Shown piece by piece: positions 42,455 through 52,700 of a stretch of 64,000 nt of DNA (position 1 is the stretch's first letter; every line of letters begins with the position of its first letter). Under the pieces are notes generated by a model, which made no database searches, was not told the DNA's origin, and saw only the letters and a program-made list of their open reading frames with translations. The DNA comes from Kosakonia sp. SMBL-WEM22 (GTDB taxonomy: Bacteria > Pseudomonadota > Gammaproteobacteria > Enterobacterales > Enterobacteriaceae): positions 930,001-994,000 of the forward strand of contig NZ_CP051488.1 of NCBI RefSeq assembly GCF_014490785.1, given 5' to 3'. The position numbers and the translations under genes were made by a program.

Positions 42455-44869
42455 ATGGCGATGAAAAAGTTGCTCATAGCGTCGCTGCTGTTTAGCAGCG
42501 CCACCGTATACGGTGCTGAGGGGTTCGTAGTGAAGGATATTCATTTCGAAGGCCTACAGCGTGTCGCCGTTGGTGCGGCCCTCCTCAGTATGCCAGTACG
42601 TCCAGGCGATACGGTGAATGATGAAGACATCAGTAACACCATTCGCGCACTGTTTGCCACTGGCAACTTTGAGGATGTTCGTGTCCTGCGTGATGGCGAT
42701 ACCCTTCTCGTTCAGGTGAAAGAACGCCCCACAATCGCCAGCATCACCTTCTCCGGCAACAAGTCGGTTAAAGATGACATGCTGAAACAGAACCTTGAGG
42801 CTTCTGGCGTGCGTGTTGGCGAATCACTGGATCGCACCACCCTCTCCGATATTGAAAAAGGGCTGGAAGATTTCTACTACAGCGTCGGTAAATACAGCGC
42901 CAGCGTAAAAGCTGTCGTCACGCCGCTGCCGCGTAACCGCGTCGATCTGAAGCTGGTCTTCCAGGAGGGCGTCTCCGCGCAGATCCAGCAGATCAACATC
43001 GTCGGTAACCACGCGTTCTCGACCGAACAGCTGATCTCTAACTTCCAGCTGCGCGACGAAGTGCCATGGTGGAACGTGGTCGGCGATCGTAAATATCAGA
43101 AGCAGAAGCTGGCGGGCGATCTCGAAACCCTGCGCAGCTACTATCTGGATCGCGGTTATGCCCGTTTCAACATTGATTCGACGCAGGTTAGCCTGACGCC
43201 GGACAAAAAGGGCATCTACATTACCGTTAACGTCACCGAAGGCGATCAGTACAAGCTTTCTGGCGTGCAGGTCGCCGGCAATCTGGCGGGCCACTCAGCG
43301 GAAATTGAAGGCCTGACCAAAATTCAGCCAGGCGAGCTCTACAACGGCACCAAAGTGACCAAAATGGAAGACGATATTAAAAAGCTTCTGGGTCGCTATG
43401 GTTATGCCTATCCGCGCGTACAGTCTCAGCCTGAGATTAACGACGCCGATAAGACCGTTAAACTGCATATCAACGTCGATGCGGGTAACCGTTTTTACGT
43501 GCGTAAGATCCGCTTTGAAGGCAATGACACCTCGAAAGATACCGTTCTGCGTCGCGAAATGCGCCAGATGGAAGGGGCATGGCTGGGCAGCGATCTGGTC
43601 GATCAGGGTAAAGAGCGTCTGAACCGTCTCGGCTACTTTGAAACCGTTGATAGCGAAACGCAGCGTGTTCCGGGCAGCCCGGATCAGGTTGATGTGGTCT
43701 ACAAAGTCAAAGAGCGTAACACCGGTAGCTTCAACTTTGGTGTCGGTTACGGCACTGAGAGCGGTGTCAGCTTCCAGGTCGGCGTGCAGCAGGATAACTG
43801 GTTAGGTACCGGTTACTCTGTCGGCATCAGCGGCACCAAAAACGACTACCAGACCTACTCGGAACTCTCGGTCACCAACCCGTACTTCACGGTTGATGGC
43901 GTGAGCCTCGGCGGTCGTCTGTTCTACAACGACTTTAAAGCGGACGACGCGGATCTCTCATCTTATACCAACAAAAGTTATGGTCTGGATGGCACGCTCG
44001 GGTTCCCGATTAACGAATACAACACGCTGCGCACCGGCTTAGGCTATGTGCACAACAGCCTGTCGAAGATGCAGCCGCAGATCGCCATGTGGCGTTATCT
44101 CGACTCCGTGGGGCAGAATGCCAGCACCCGGGATGACAGCAACGGTTACTCGGCGGATGATTTCACCTTCAACTATGGCTGGACGTATAACAACCTTGAC
44201 CGCGGTTACTTCCCGACGAAAGGTTCTCGCGTCAACCTGAATGGTAAAGTGACGATTCCGGGCTCGGATAACGAGTTCTATAAAGTCACTGTCGACACCG
44301 CGTCCTACTTCCCGATTGACGAAGATCACAAATGGGTGATGCTGGGTCGTACACGTTGGGGCTATGGCGACGGTATCGGTAGCAAAGAAATGCCGTTCTA
44401 TGAGAACTTCTATGCAGGTGGTTCCAGCACCGTTCGTGGCTTCCAGTCCAATAACATTGGTCCGAAAGCGGTCTACTATGGCGGCAGCGGCCTGGAAAAC
44501 TGTAACACTACCACGTCGAAATTCTGTAAGTCTGATGATGCGGTGGGCGGTAACGCAATGGGCGTTGTCAGCGCCGAGCTGATCACCCCGACGCCGTTTA
44601 TCAGCGAGAAGTACGCAAACTCTGTACGTACCTCCTTCTTCTGGGATGCGGGCAGCGTATGGGATACGAACTGGCAAAATACCGCGGAGATGAAAGCGCT
44701 GGGTATTCCGGATTATAGCGATCCGAGCAATATCCGCATGTCTGCCGGTATCGCACTACAATGGATGTCCCCATTGGGGCCGTTGGTCTTCTCCTACGCC
44801 CAGCCGTTTAAAAAGTACGATGGAGACAAAGCGGAGCAGTTCCAGTTTAACATCGGTAAAACCTGGTAA
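42455..44869 (+). CDS. bamA: Outer-membrane protein assembly factor BamA
   Basis: Essential Omp85 insertase of the BAM complex. It is 804 aa (E. coli 810). The signal peptide ends near residue 20 (TVYGA), five POTRA domains reach about residue 420, then the 16-strand barrel ends in NIGKTW. The VRGF motif of loop 6 is at residues 660-663. The extracellular part of loop 6 after AVYY is about nine residues shorter than in E. coli, but keeps its cysteine pair. A second in-frame ATG lies two codons downstream. Confidence 0.98.
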   Translation: MAMKKLLIASLLFSSATVYGAEGFVVKDIHFEGLQRVAVGAALLSMPVRPGDTVNDEDISNTIRALFATGNFEDVRVLRDGDTLLVQVKERPTIASITFSGNKSVKDDMLKQNLEASGVRVGESLDRTTLSDIEKGLEDFYYSVGKYSASVKAVVTPLPRNRVDLKLVFQEGVSAQIQQINIVGNHAFSTEQLISNFQLRDEVPWWNVVGDRKYQKQKLAGDLETLRSYYLDRGYARFNIDSTQVSLTPDKKGIYITVNVTEGDQYKLSGVQVAGNLAGHSAEIEGLTKIQPGELYNGTKVTKMEDDIKKLLGRYGYAYPRVQSQPEINDADKTVKLHINVDAGNRFYVRKIRFEGNDTSKDTVLRREMRQMEGAWLGSDLVDQGKERLNRLGYFETVDSETQRVPGSPDQVDVVYKVKERNTGSFNFGVGYGTESGVSFQVGVQQDNWLGTGYSVGISGTKNDYQTYSELSVTNPYFTVDGVSLGGRLFYNDFKADDADLSSYTNKSYGLDGTLGFPINEYNTLRTGLGYVHNSLSKMQPQIAMWRYLDSVGQNASTRDDSNGYSADDFTFNYGWTYNNLDRGYFPTKGSRVNLNGKVTIPGSDNEFYKVTVDTASYFPIDEDHKWVMLGRTRWGYGDGIGSKEMPFYENFYAGGSSTVRGFQSNNIGPKAVYYGGSGLENCNTTTSKFCKSDDAVGGNAMGVVSAELITPTPFISEKYANSVRTSFFWDAGSVWDTNWQNTAEMKALGIPDYSDPSNIRMSAGIALQWMSPLGPLVFSYAQPFKKYDGDKAEQFQFNIGKTW

Positions 44870-44985
44870 CGCCGCACTGCAACGGAATGCGCAAGCAGTG
44901 TAGTGATGGCTGCGGCTTCGGTAAGAAGCCCAGCCTCGCAAAGAGCTGTACCTCCGGGTACAAACGGGATGGTAAGGAGTTAATT

Positions 44986-45480
44986 GTGAAAAAGTTGTTA
45001 TTAGCTGCAGGTTTAAGTCTGGCAATGGCTGCGTCAGCTCAGGCCGCTGACAAAATTGCGATTGTTGATATGGGTAACCTGTTACAGCAGGTCGCACAGA
45101 CTTCCGGCGTTTCTCAGACCATGAAAAACGAATTCGGCGGCCGTGCCAACGAACTGCAGAGCATGGAATCCGACCTGCAAGCAAAAGCACAGCGTTTGCA
45201 GCGTGACGGTTCTACCATGAAAGCGAGCGAGCGCAACAAGCTGGAAAAAGATATCGCTTCCGGTCGCCAGGCATTCGCTCAGAAAGCGCAGGCTTTTGAG
45301 CAGGATCAGGCTCGCCGTTCTAACGAAGAGCGCGGCAAGCTGGTCACCCGCATTCAGTCCGCAGTGAAGAAAGTTGCTGCCGATCAGGGTGTGGATCTGG
45401 TTATCCCTGCCAATGCCGTTATTTACAACAGCAACGATGTGAAAGACATCACCGCTGATGTACTGAAACAGGTTAAATAA
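44986..45480 (+). CDS. skp: Periplasmic chaperone Skp, GTG start
   Basis: Trimeric holdase for unfolded outer-membrane proteins, handing them to BamA. It is 164 aa (E. coli 161). The start is GTG at 44986 with AAGGAG seven bases upstream; the frame extends to 44887. The signal peptide ends at SAQA (about 20). The helical tentacles are seen in the long charged segment (LQSMESDLQAKAQRLQ, NEERGKLVTRIQ). Confidence 0.97.
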   Translation: MKKLLLAAGLSLAMAASAQAADKIAIVDMGNLLQQVAQTSGVSQTMKNEFGGRANELQSMESDLQAKAQRLQRDGSTMKASERNKLEKDIASGRQAFAQKAQAFEQDQARRSNEERGKLVTRIQSAVKKVAADQGVDLVIPANAVIYNSNDVKDITADVLKQVK

Positions 45481-45483
45481 GTA

Positions 45484-46512
45484 ATGCCTTCAATTCGACT
45501 GGCTGATTTAGCTCAGCAGTTGGATGCAGAGTTACACGGTGATGGCGATATCGTCATCACCGGCGTTGCGTCCATGCAATCTGCCGAAGCAGGTCACATC
45601 ACTTTCATGGTAAATCCTAAATACCGTGAACACCTGGCCGCATGCCAGGCCTCTGCCGTTGTAATGACGCAGGACGATCTTCCTTTTGCCCACAGCGCCG
45701 CACTGGTCGTGAAGAATCCCTATCTGACCTACGCGCGTATGGCACAAATTCTTGATACCACGCCGCAGCCTGCACAGAACATCGCGCCGGGAGCCGTTAT
45801 CGATCCGACCGCGACGCTGGGCAGCAATGTCTCCATCGGCGCAAACGCGGTGATTGAATCTGGCGTGACCCTCGGCGACAACGTGGTGATCGGCCCCGGC
45901 TGCTTCGTGGGGAAAAATACGAAAATTGGCGCAGGATCGCGTCTCTGGGCCAACGTATCTATTTACCATGAGATTGAGATCGGTGAAAACTGCCTGGTTC
46001 AATCGGGGACGGTAATAGGTTCTGACGGCTTTGGTTATGCTAACGATCGCGGAAACTGGGTGAAAATCCCACAACTTGGTCGCGTAATTATCGGCAATAA
46101 CGTCGAGATTGGCGCATGTACCACCATCGACCGCGGCGCGCTTGATGACACCCGTATCGGAAATGGCGTGATTATCGATAACCAGTGTCAGATTGCACAT
46201 AACGTTGTGATTGGCGACAATACCGCCGTTGCCGGTGGCGTCATCATGGCAGGCAGCCTGAAAATTGGCCGCTACTGCATGATTGGCGGAGCCAGCGTAA
46301 TCAACGGGCATATGGAAATTTGCGACAAGGTTACGGTAACGGGGATGGGTATGGTGATGCGTCCTATCACTGAGCCAGGCATTTACTCTTCCGGCATTCC
46401 GTTACAACCCAATAAAACGTGGCGAAAAACCGCAGCCCTGGTAATGAATATCGACGAGATGAGTAAGCGTTTGAAAGCCGTCGAGCGCAAGTTGACTCAA
46501 CAAGACGAGTGA
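45484..46512 (+). CDS. lpxD: UDP-3-O-(3-hydroxymyristoyl)glucosamine N-acyltransferase
   Basis: Third step of lipid A synthesis. It is 342 aa (E. coli 341). An N-terminal uridine-binding domain precedes a hexapeptide left-handed beta-helix (GAVIDPTATLGSNVSIGANA and following). The catalytic histidine is in NQCQIAHNVVIGD. Starts three bases after skp. Confidence 0.98.
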   Translation: MPSIRLADLAQQLDAELHGDGDIVITGVASMQSAEAGHITFMVNPKYREHLAACQASAVVMTQDDLPFAHSAALVVKNPYLTYARMAQILDTTPQPAQNIAPGAVIDPTATLGSNVSIGANAVIESGVTLGDNVVIGPGCFVGKNTKIGAGSRLWANVSIYHEIEIGENCLVQSGTVIGSDGFGYANDRGNWVKIPQLGRVIIGNNVEIGACTTIDRGALDDTRIGNGVIIDNQCQIAHNVVIGDNTAVAGGVIMAGSLKIGRYCMIGGASVINGHMEICDKVTVTGMGMVMRPITEPGIYSSGIPLQPNKTWRKTAALVMNIDEMSKRLKAVERKLTQQDE

Positions 46513-46575
46513 TTCATTTACCTGACGCTTGTACACGAAAGCGGTTGGGTTAACAGAAAAAGCGACAAAACGCCT

Positions 46576-46605
46576 CTGCAACTCGACGCATAAAGTGTAT
46601 ATACT
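46576..46605 (+). promoter_or_regulatory. Candidate promoter in the lpxD-fabZ gap
   Basis: TATACT (46600-46605) with a poor -35 CTGCAA (46576-46581) at 18 bases, followed by a GC-rich CCCCGGCC. It would give a leader of about 75 bases for fabZ-lpxA-lpxB with the hairpin at 46618-46635. This is sequence reading only. Confidence 0.35.
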
Positions 46606-46617
46606 CCCCGGCCTGTT

Positions 46618-46635
46618 GGCATTCTCATGAATGCC
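46618..46635 (+). other. Hairpin in the fabZ leader
   Basis: Stem GGCATTC / GAATGCC with loop TCAT in the lpxD-fabZ gap. No T-run directly follows. It could be an RNA processing or stability element. Confidence 0.5.
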
Positions 46636-46685
46636 GCGGGCCGTGTTATTATTGCTTTTTTGTATATTTAGACAGGAAGAGTATT

Positions 46686-47141
46686 TTGACTACTGACACT
46701 CATACTCTGCACATTGAAGAGATCCTGGAGCTTCTGCCGCACCGCTACCCATTTTTACTGGTAGATCGTGTGCTGGATTTTGAAGAGGGTCGTTTTCTGC
46801 GCGCAGTCAAAAATGTTACGGTAAACGAACCGTTTTTCCAGGGCCACTTCCCTGGCAAACCGATTTTCCCGGGCGTGCTGATCCTCGAAGCAATGGCGCA
46901 GGCAACCGGTATTCTGGCGTTTAAAAGCGTTGGTAAACTGGAACCGGGTGAGTTGTACTACTTCGCCGGCATCGACGAAGCGCGCTTTAAGCGCCCGGTT
47001 GTGCCTGGCGATCAAATGATCATGGAAGTCACTTTCGAGAAAACGCGCCGTGGCGTGACCCGCTTTAAAGGGGTTGCTATGGTTGACGGTAAAGTTGTTT
47101 GTGAAGCTACTATGATGTGTGCACGTAGCCGGGAGGCCTGA
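46686..47141 (+). CDS. fabZ: 3-hydroxyacyl-[ACP] dehydratase FabZ, TTG start
   Basis: Dehydratase of fatty-acid elongation, competing with LpxA for 3-hydroxymyristoyl-ACP. It is 151 aa. Active-site His54 and Glu68 are in GHFPGKPIFPGVLILEAMAQ. The start is TTG (46686-46688), five bases after AGGAAGA, as in E. coli. Placement beside lpxA links fatty-acid and lipid A synthesis. Confidence 0.97.
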   Translation: MTTDTHTLHIEEILELLPHRYPFLLVDRVLDFEEGRFLRAVKNVTVNEPFFQGHFPGKPIFPGVLILEAMAQATGILAFKSVGKLEPGELYYFAGIDEARFKRPVVPGDQMIMEVTFEKTRRGVTRFKGVAMVDGKVVCEATMMCARSREA

Positions 47142-47144
47142 TAC

Positions 47145-47933
47145 GTGATTGATAAAACCGCCTTTATTCATCCTACTGCCATTGTTGAAGAGGGTGCCGT
47201 CATTGGCGCCAACGTTCATATTGGCCCGTTTTGTATTGTGGGACCTCACGTCGAAATCGGCGAAGGGACCGTACTGAAATCTCACGTTGTTGTTAACGGC
47301 CACACCAAAATTGGTCGTGATAACGAGATTTATCAGTTCGCCTCCATCGGTGAAGTGAACCAGGATCTGAAATATGCTGGTGAGCCGACCCGTGTGGAAA
47401 TTGGCGATCGCAACCGCATTCGCGAAAGCGTCACCATCCATCGTGGCACAGTACAGGACGCTGGACTGACGAAGGTGGGCAGCGATAACTTACTGATGAT
47501 CAACTCGCACGTTGCGCATGACTGCATTATCGGTAACCGCTGCATCCTCGCGAATAATGCAACGCTGGGCGGCCACGTCACAATTGGTGATTATGCGATC
47601 ATCGGTGGTATGACGGCGGTTCACCAGTTCTGCATTATTGGCGAGCACGTGATGGTTGGCGGCTGCTCCGGCGTGGCGCAGGATGTACCGCCTTATGTTA
47701 TTGCTCAGGGCAACCATGCAACGCCGTATGGCGTGAATATCGAAGGCCTGAAACGCCGTGGCTTTAGCCGCGAAGCGCTTGTGGCTATCCGTAACGCGTA
47801 CAAATTGCTCTATCGCAGTGGTAAAACGCTCGATGAAGCAAAACCGGAGATCGCTGAGCTTGCCGCGAAGCACCCGGAAGTTGATGCGTTTATGCAGTTC
47901 TTTGAGCGCTCGACGCGTGGCCTGATCCGTTAA
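47145..47933 (+). CDS. lpxA: UDP-N-acetylglucosamine acyltransferase, GTG start
   Basis: First step of lipid A synthesis. It is 262 aa, the E. coli length. The hexapeptide beta-helix is clear from the start (TAIVEEGAVIGANVHIGPFC), and catalytic His125 is in NSHVAHDC. The start is GTG with GGGAGG eight bases upstream. Its TAA overlaps the lpxB ATG (TAATG). Confidence 0.98.
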   Translation: MIDKTAFIHPTAIVEEGAVIGANVHIGPFCIVGPHVEIGEGTVLKSHVVVNGHTKIGRDNEIYQFASIGEVNQDLKYAGEPTRVEIGDRNRIRESVTIHRGTVQDAGLTKVGSDNLLMINSHVAHDCIIGNRCILANNATLGGHVTIGDYAIIGGMTAVHQFCIIGEHVMVGGCSGVAQDVPPYVIAQGNHATPYGVNIEGLKRRGFSREALVAIRNAYKLLYRSGKTLDEAKPEIAELAAKHPEVDAFMQFFERSTRGLIR

Positions 47934-49081
47934 TGGTCGACAAGCGTCCGCTTACGATAGCCCTCGTCGCCGGAGAAACCTCCGGCGATATTCTTGGTGC
48001 CGGTCTTATCCGCGCACTGAGAGCACGCGTGCCCAACGCCCGTTTTGTCGGCGTTGCCGGCCCGCGTATGCAGGCTGAAGGGTGTGAAGCCTGGTATGAG
48101 ATGGAGGAGCTGGCGGTGATGGGCATCGTCGAAGTGCTTGGCCGTCTGCGTCGCCTGCTGTATATCCGCGCTGATTTGACCCGTCGATTCAGCGAGCTGC
48201 AACCCGATGTTTTTGTCGGGATTGATGCGCCGGACTTTAACATTACCCTTGAGGGAAATTTAAAAAAACGCGGCATCAAAACGATTCACTACGTCAGCCC
48301 GTCAGTCTGGGCGTGGCGTCAAAAGCGCGTTTTCAAAATTGGTAAAGCGACCAATCTGGTACTGGCGTTTCTCCCTTTCGAAAAAGCGTTTTACGACAGG
48401 TTTAATGTTCCCTGCCGCTTTATCGGGCACACCATGGCCGATGCCATGCCGCTCGATCCCGATAAAAATGCGGCGCGCGTGCACTTGGGGATTAGCCCGC
48501 AGGCGCGCTGCCTGGCGCTGCTGCCCGGCAGCCGCGGTGCAGAAGTCGAGATGCTCAGCGCCGACTTCTTGCGTACCGCGCAGCTGCTGCGTGAGCGCTA
48601 CCCGGAACTGGAAGTGGTGGTTCCGCTGGTCAATGCGAAACGTCGCGAGCAGTTTGAGCAGATTAAAGCGGAAGCCGCGCCGGATTTGACGGTGCATCTG
48701 CTCGATGGCCAGGCGCGGGAAGCGATGATCGCATCCGATGCCGCGCTGCTGGCATCCGGTACCGCGGCGCTGGAGTGCATGCTGGCAAAGTGCCCGATGG
48801 TGGTAGGCTACCGTATGAAGCCCTTCACCTTTTGGCTTGCGAAACGGCTAGTAAAAACCCCCTATGTTTCCCTGCCGAATCTGCTTGCCGGGCGCGAAGT
48901 GGTTAAAGAGCTGTTGCAGGAGGAGTGCCAGCCGCAGGCGTTGGCCGCCGCACTGGAACCGCTGCTGGCAAATAGTGAAACCCGCCATGAAATGCATGAC
49001 CTCTTTCGCGAGCTGCATCAGCGCATCCGCTGCAATGCCGATGAACAGGCGGCGAACGCGGTACTGGAGTTAGCAAAATGA
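47933..49081 (+). CDS. lpxB: Lipid A disaccharide synthase
   Basis: Joins UDP-diacylglucosamine and lipid X to the lipid A disaccharide. It is 382 aa (E. coli 382). The N-terminal LVAGETSGDILGAGLI and the ALLPGSRGAEVEML block are GT19 signatures. One-base overlap with lpxA and four-base overlap (ATGA) with rnhB. Confidence 0.98.
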   Translation: MVDKRPLTIALVAGETSGDILGAGLIRALRARVPNARFVGVAGPRMQAEGCEAWYEMEELAVMGIVEVLGRLRRLLYIRADLTRRFSELQPDVFVGIDAPDFNITLEGNLKKRGIKTIHYVSPSVWAWRQKRVFKIGKATNLVLAFLPFEKAFYDRFNVPCRFIGHTMADAMPLDPDKNAARVHLGISPQARCLALLPGSRGAEVEMLSADFLRTAQLLRERYPELEVVVPLVNAKRREQFEQIKAEAAPDLTVHLLDGQAREAMIASDAALLASGTAALECMLAKCPMVVGYRMKPFTFWLAKRLVKTPYVSLPNLLAGREVVKELLQEECQPQALAAALEPLLANSETRHEMHDLFRELHQRIRCNADEQAANAVLELAK

Positions 49082-49674
49082 TTGAGTTTGTTTATCCGCA
49101 CACGCATCTTGTTGCGGGTGTGGATGAAGTAGGGCGCGGTCCGCTGGTGGGCGCGGTCGTCACGGCGGCGGTGATCCTCGATCCCGCACGGCCGATTATC
49201 GGTCTTAACGACTCAAAAAAGCTCTCCGAAAAACGTCGTTTATCGCTCTTTGATGAGATTAAAGAGAAGGCGCTGGCCTGGAGCTTGGGGCGCGCAGAGC
49301 CGCACGAGATCGATGAGCTTAATATTCTGCACGCCACGATGCTGGCGATGCAGCGCGCGGTCGCCGGGCTTGCCATCACGCCAGAGTATGTGCTGATTGA
49401 CGGCAACCGTTGCCCAGCGCTTGCCATGCCCTCCATGGCGGTGGTGAAAGGCGACAGCCGTGTGGCTGAAATCAGCGCGGCGTCAATTATCGCCAAAGTC
49501 ACGCGCGATGCCGAAATGGCGGCGCTGGATGCGATTTTCCCGCAGTATGGCTTTGCACAACACAAAGGCTATCCCACGGCTTTTCATCTGGAAAAGCTGA
49601 CGGAGCATGGCGCAACCGAGCATCACCGACGCAGCTTCGCGTCGGTCAGGCGCGCGTTGGGCCTCGTCTCCTGA
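49078..49674 (+). CDS. rnhB: Ribonuclease HII
   Basis: Cuts RNA in RNA-DNA hybrids and single ribonucleotides in DNA. It is 198 aa, the E. coli length. The DEDD residues begin with Asp-Glu in AGVDEVGRGPLVG, then the LIDGNRCP and ISAASIIAKVTRD regions. ATGA overlap with lpxB; dnaE follows after 37 bases. Confidence 0.98.
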   Translation: MIEFVYPHTHLVAGVDEVGRGPLVGAVVTAAVILDPARPIIGLNDSKKLSEKRRLSLFDEIKEKALAWSLGRAEPHEIDELNILHATMLAMQRAVAGLAITPEYVLIDGNRCPALAMPSMAVVKGDSRVAEISAASIIAKVTRDAEMAALDAIFPQYGFAQHKGYPTAFHLEKLTEHGATEHHRRSFASVRRALGLVS

Positions 49675-49711
49675 CTCTTAAGAACGTGAAACTACAGGCT
49701 GGAATTGAATA

Positions 49712-52700
49712 ATGGCTGAACCACGTTTCGTACACCTGCGGGTGCATAGCGACTACTCCATGATTGACGGGCTGGCGAAAACCGGGCCGCTGGTGAAAAA
49801 GGCGGCCGCTCTCGGCTCGCCCGCGCTGGCGATCACCGATTTTACCAACCTCTGCGGTCTGGTGAAGTTCTACGGAACGGCGCACGGCGCCGGGATCAAG
49901 CCCATCGTCGGCGCTGACTTCCACGTGCAGTGCGATCTGATTGGTGACGAGCTGACGCAGCTTACCGTCCTTGCCGCCAACAATACCGGCTATCAGAACC
50001 TGACGCTGCTGATTTCGCGCGCCTATCAGCGCGGCTATGGCGCGGCGGGTCCCTATATTGATCGCGACTGGCTAATCGAGCTTAACGAAGGGCTGATCCT
50101 GCTCTCCGGCGCGCGTATGGGCGACGTCGGGAAAAGCCTGCTGCGCGGTAATAGCGCGCTGGTGGAGCAGTGCCTCGATTTTTATAAAACCCATTTTCCG
50201 GATCGCTACTATCTGGAGCTGATCCGCACCGGTCGCCAGGACGAAGAGAACTACCTGCACGCGGCGGTCGCGCTGGCGGAAGCGCAGGGTTTGCCGGTTG
50301 TCGCCACCAACGATGTCCGCTTCCTCGAAGAGGGCGACTTTGACGCCCATGAGATTCGCGTTGCGATCCACGATGGCTTTACCCTCGACGATCCCAAGCG
50401 CCCGCGTCACTACTCGGCGCAGCAATACATGCGCAACGAAGAGGAGATGTGCGAACTCTTCTCCGATATTCCGGAAGCGCTGGAAAACAGCGTCGAAATT
50501 GCTAAACGCTGTAACGTCACCGTGCGCCTCGGCGAGTACTTTCTGCCACAGTTCCCGACCGGGGATATGACCACTGAAGATTTCCTGGTTGTGAAATCGA
50601 AAGAGGGGCTGGAAGAGCGACTCGAATTTCTCTTCCCCGATCCGGCAGTGCGCGCCGAGAAACGCCCGCCTTACGACGAGCGCCTCGATGTTGAGCTTCA
50701 GGTTATCAACCAGATGGGCTTTCCGGGCTACTTCCTGATCGTTATGGAGTTTATCCAGTGGTCGAAAGATAACGGCGTACCGGTGGGGCCAGGACGTGGT
50801 TCCGGTGCCGGATCGCTGGTGGCCTATGCCCTGAAGATCACCGATCTCGATCCGCTGGAGTTTGACCTGCTGTTCGAACGTTTCCTCAACCCGGAACGTG
50901 TCTCGATGCCCGACTTCGACGTCGACTTCTGCATGGAGAAACGCGATCAGGTGATCGAACACGTGGCGGATATGTATGGCCGCGACGCGGTATCGCAGAT
51001 CATCACCTTCGGTACTATGGCGGCGAAAGCGGTTATCCGCGACGTTGGCCGCGTGCTGGGCCACCCCTACGGCTTTGTTGACCGTATCTCCAAGCTGGTG
51101 CCGCCCGATCCGGGCATGACGCTGGCAAAAGCGTTTGAAGCGGAGCCGCAGCTGCCGGAGATCTACGAAGCCGACGAAGAGGTGCGGGCGCTGATTGATA
51201 TGGCGCGCAAGCTGGAAGGGGTAACGCGTAACGCCGGTAAACATGCCGGTGGCGTGGTGATTGCACCCACCAAAATTACTGATTTTGCCCCGCTTTACTG
51301 CGATGAAGCCGGGCAGCATCCGGTTACTCAGTTTGATAAGAACGATGTGGAGTACGCAGGCCTGGTGAAGTTTGACTTCCTTGGGCTGCGTACGCTGACC
51401 ATCATCAACTGGGCGCTGGAGATGATCAACGCCCGGCGCGAGAAGCAGGGCGAGCCGCCGCTGGATATCGCCGCCATTCCCCTGGAAGACAAGAAGAGCT
51501 TCGACATGCTGCAACGCTCGGAGACCACGGCGGTCTTCCAGCTTGAATCCCGCGGCATGAAGGATCTGATTAAGCGTCTGCAGCCGGACTGCTTCGAAGA
51601 TATGATCGCTCTGGTGGCGCTGTTCCGCCCGGGGCCGCTGCAGTCGGGCATGGTAGATAACTTTATCGACCGTAAGCACGGGCGCGAAGAGATCTCCTAC
51701 CCGGACGTGCAGTGGCAGCACGAGAGCCTGAAGCCAGTGCTGGAGCCGACCTACGGCATTATCCTGTATCAGGAACAGGTCATGCAGATTGCCCAGGTGC
51801 TCTCCGGTTATACCCTTGGCGGCGCGGATATGCTGCGTCGTGCGATGGGTAAGAAGAAGCCGGAAGAGATGGCCAAGCAGCGCTCTATCTTTGAAGATGG
51901 CGCGAAGAAAAATGGTATCGACGGCGAGCTGGCGATGAAAATCTTCGACCTGGTGGAGAAATTCGCCGGGTATGGATTTAACAAATCGCACTCCGCCGCC
52001 TATGCTTTGGTTTCCTACCAGACCCTATGGCTGAAAGCGCACTATCCGGCCGAGTTTATGGCGGCGGTAATGACCGCTGATATGGACAACACCGAGAAAG
52101 TGGTCGGGCTGGTGGATGAGTGCTGGCGCATGGGGCTGAAGATCCTGCCGCCGGACATTAACTCCGGGCTCTACCACTTCCACGTCAATGATGATGGCGA
52201 GATCGTCTACGGCATTGGCGCGATCAAAGGCGTGGGCGAAGGGCCGATCGAGGCGATCATCGAAGCGCGTAATAACGGCGGCTATTTCCGCGAGCTGTTC
52301 GATCTCTGTGCGCGTACCGATATCAAAAAGCTCAATCGCCGGGTGCTGGAAAAGCTGATTATGTCCGGGGCGTTCGACCGCCTTGGCCCGCACCGCGCCG
52401 CGCTGATGAACTCGCTGGGCGATGCGCTGAAAGCGGCCGATCAGCACGCGAAAGCGGAAGCGATCGGCCAGGCGGATATGTTCGGCGTGCTGGCGGAAGA
52501 GCCGGAGCAGATTGAGCAATCCTACGCCAGCTGCCAGCCGTGGCCGGAGCAGGTCCAGCTTGAGGGCGAGCGGGAGACGTTGGGGCTCTACCTGACGGGT
52601 CACCCGATTAACCAGTATTTAAAAGAGATAGAGCGCTATGTCGGAGGCTACAGGCTGAAAGACATGCATCCGACCGAACGTGGGAAGGTCACCACGGCGG

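Noticed and set aside
50072..51991. 639-codon open frame on the minus strand within dnaE
   Set aside because: It is fully antisense to a complete, conserved dnaE; no known protein motif is seen in it, and long antisense frames are common in GC-rich coding sequence.
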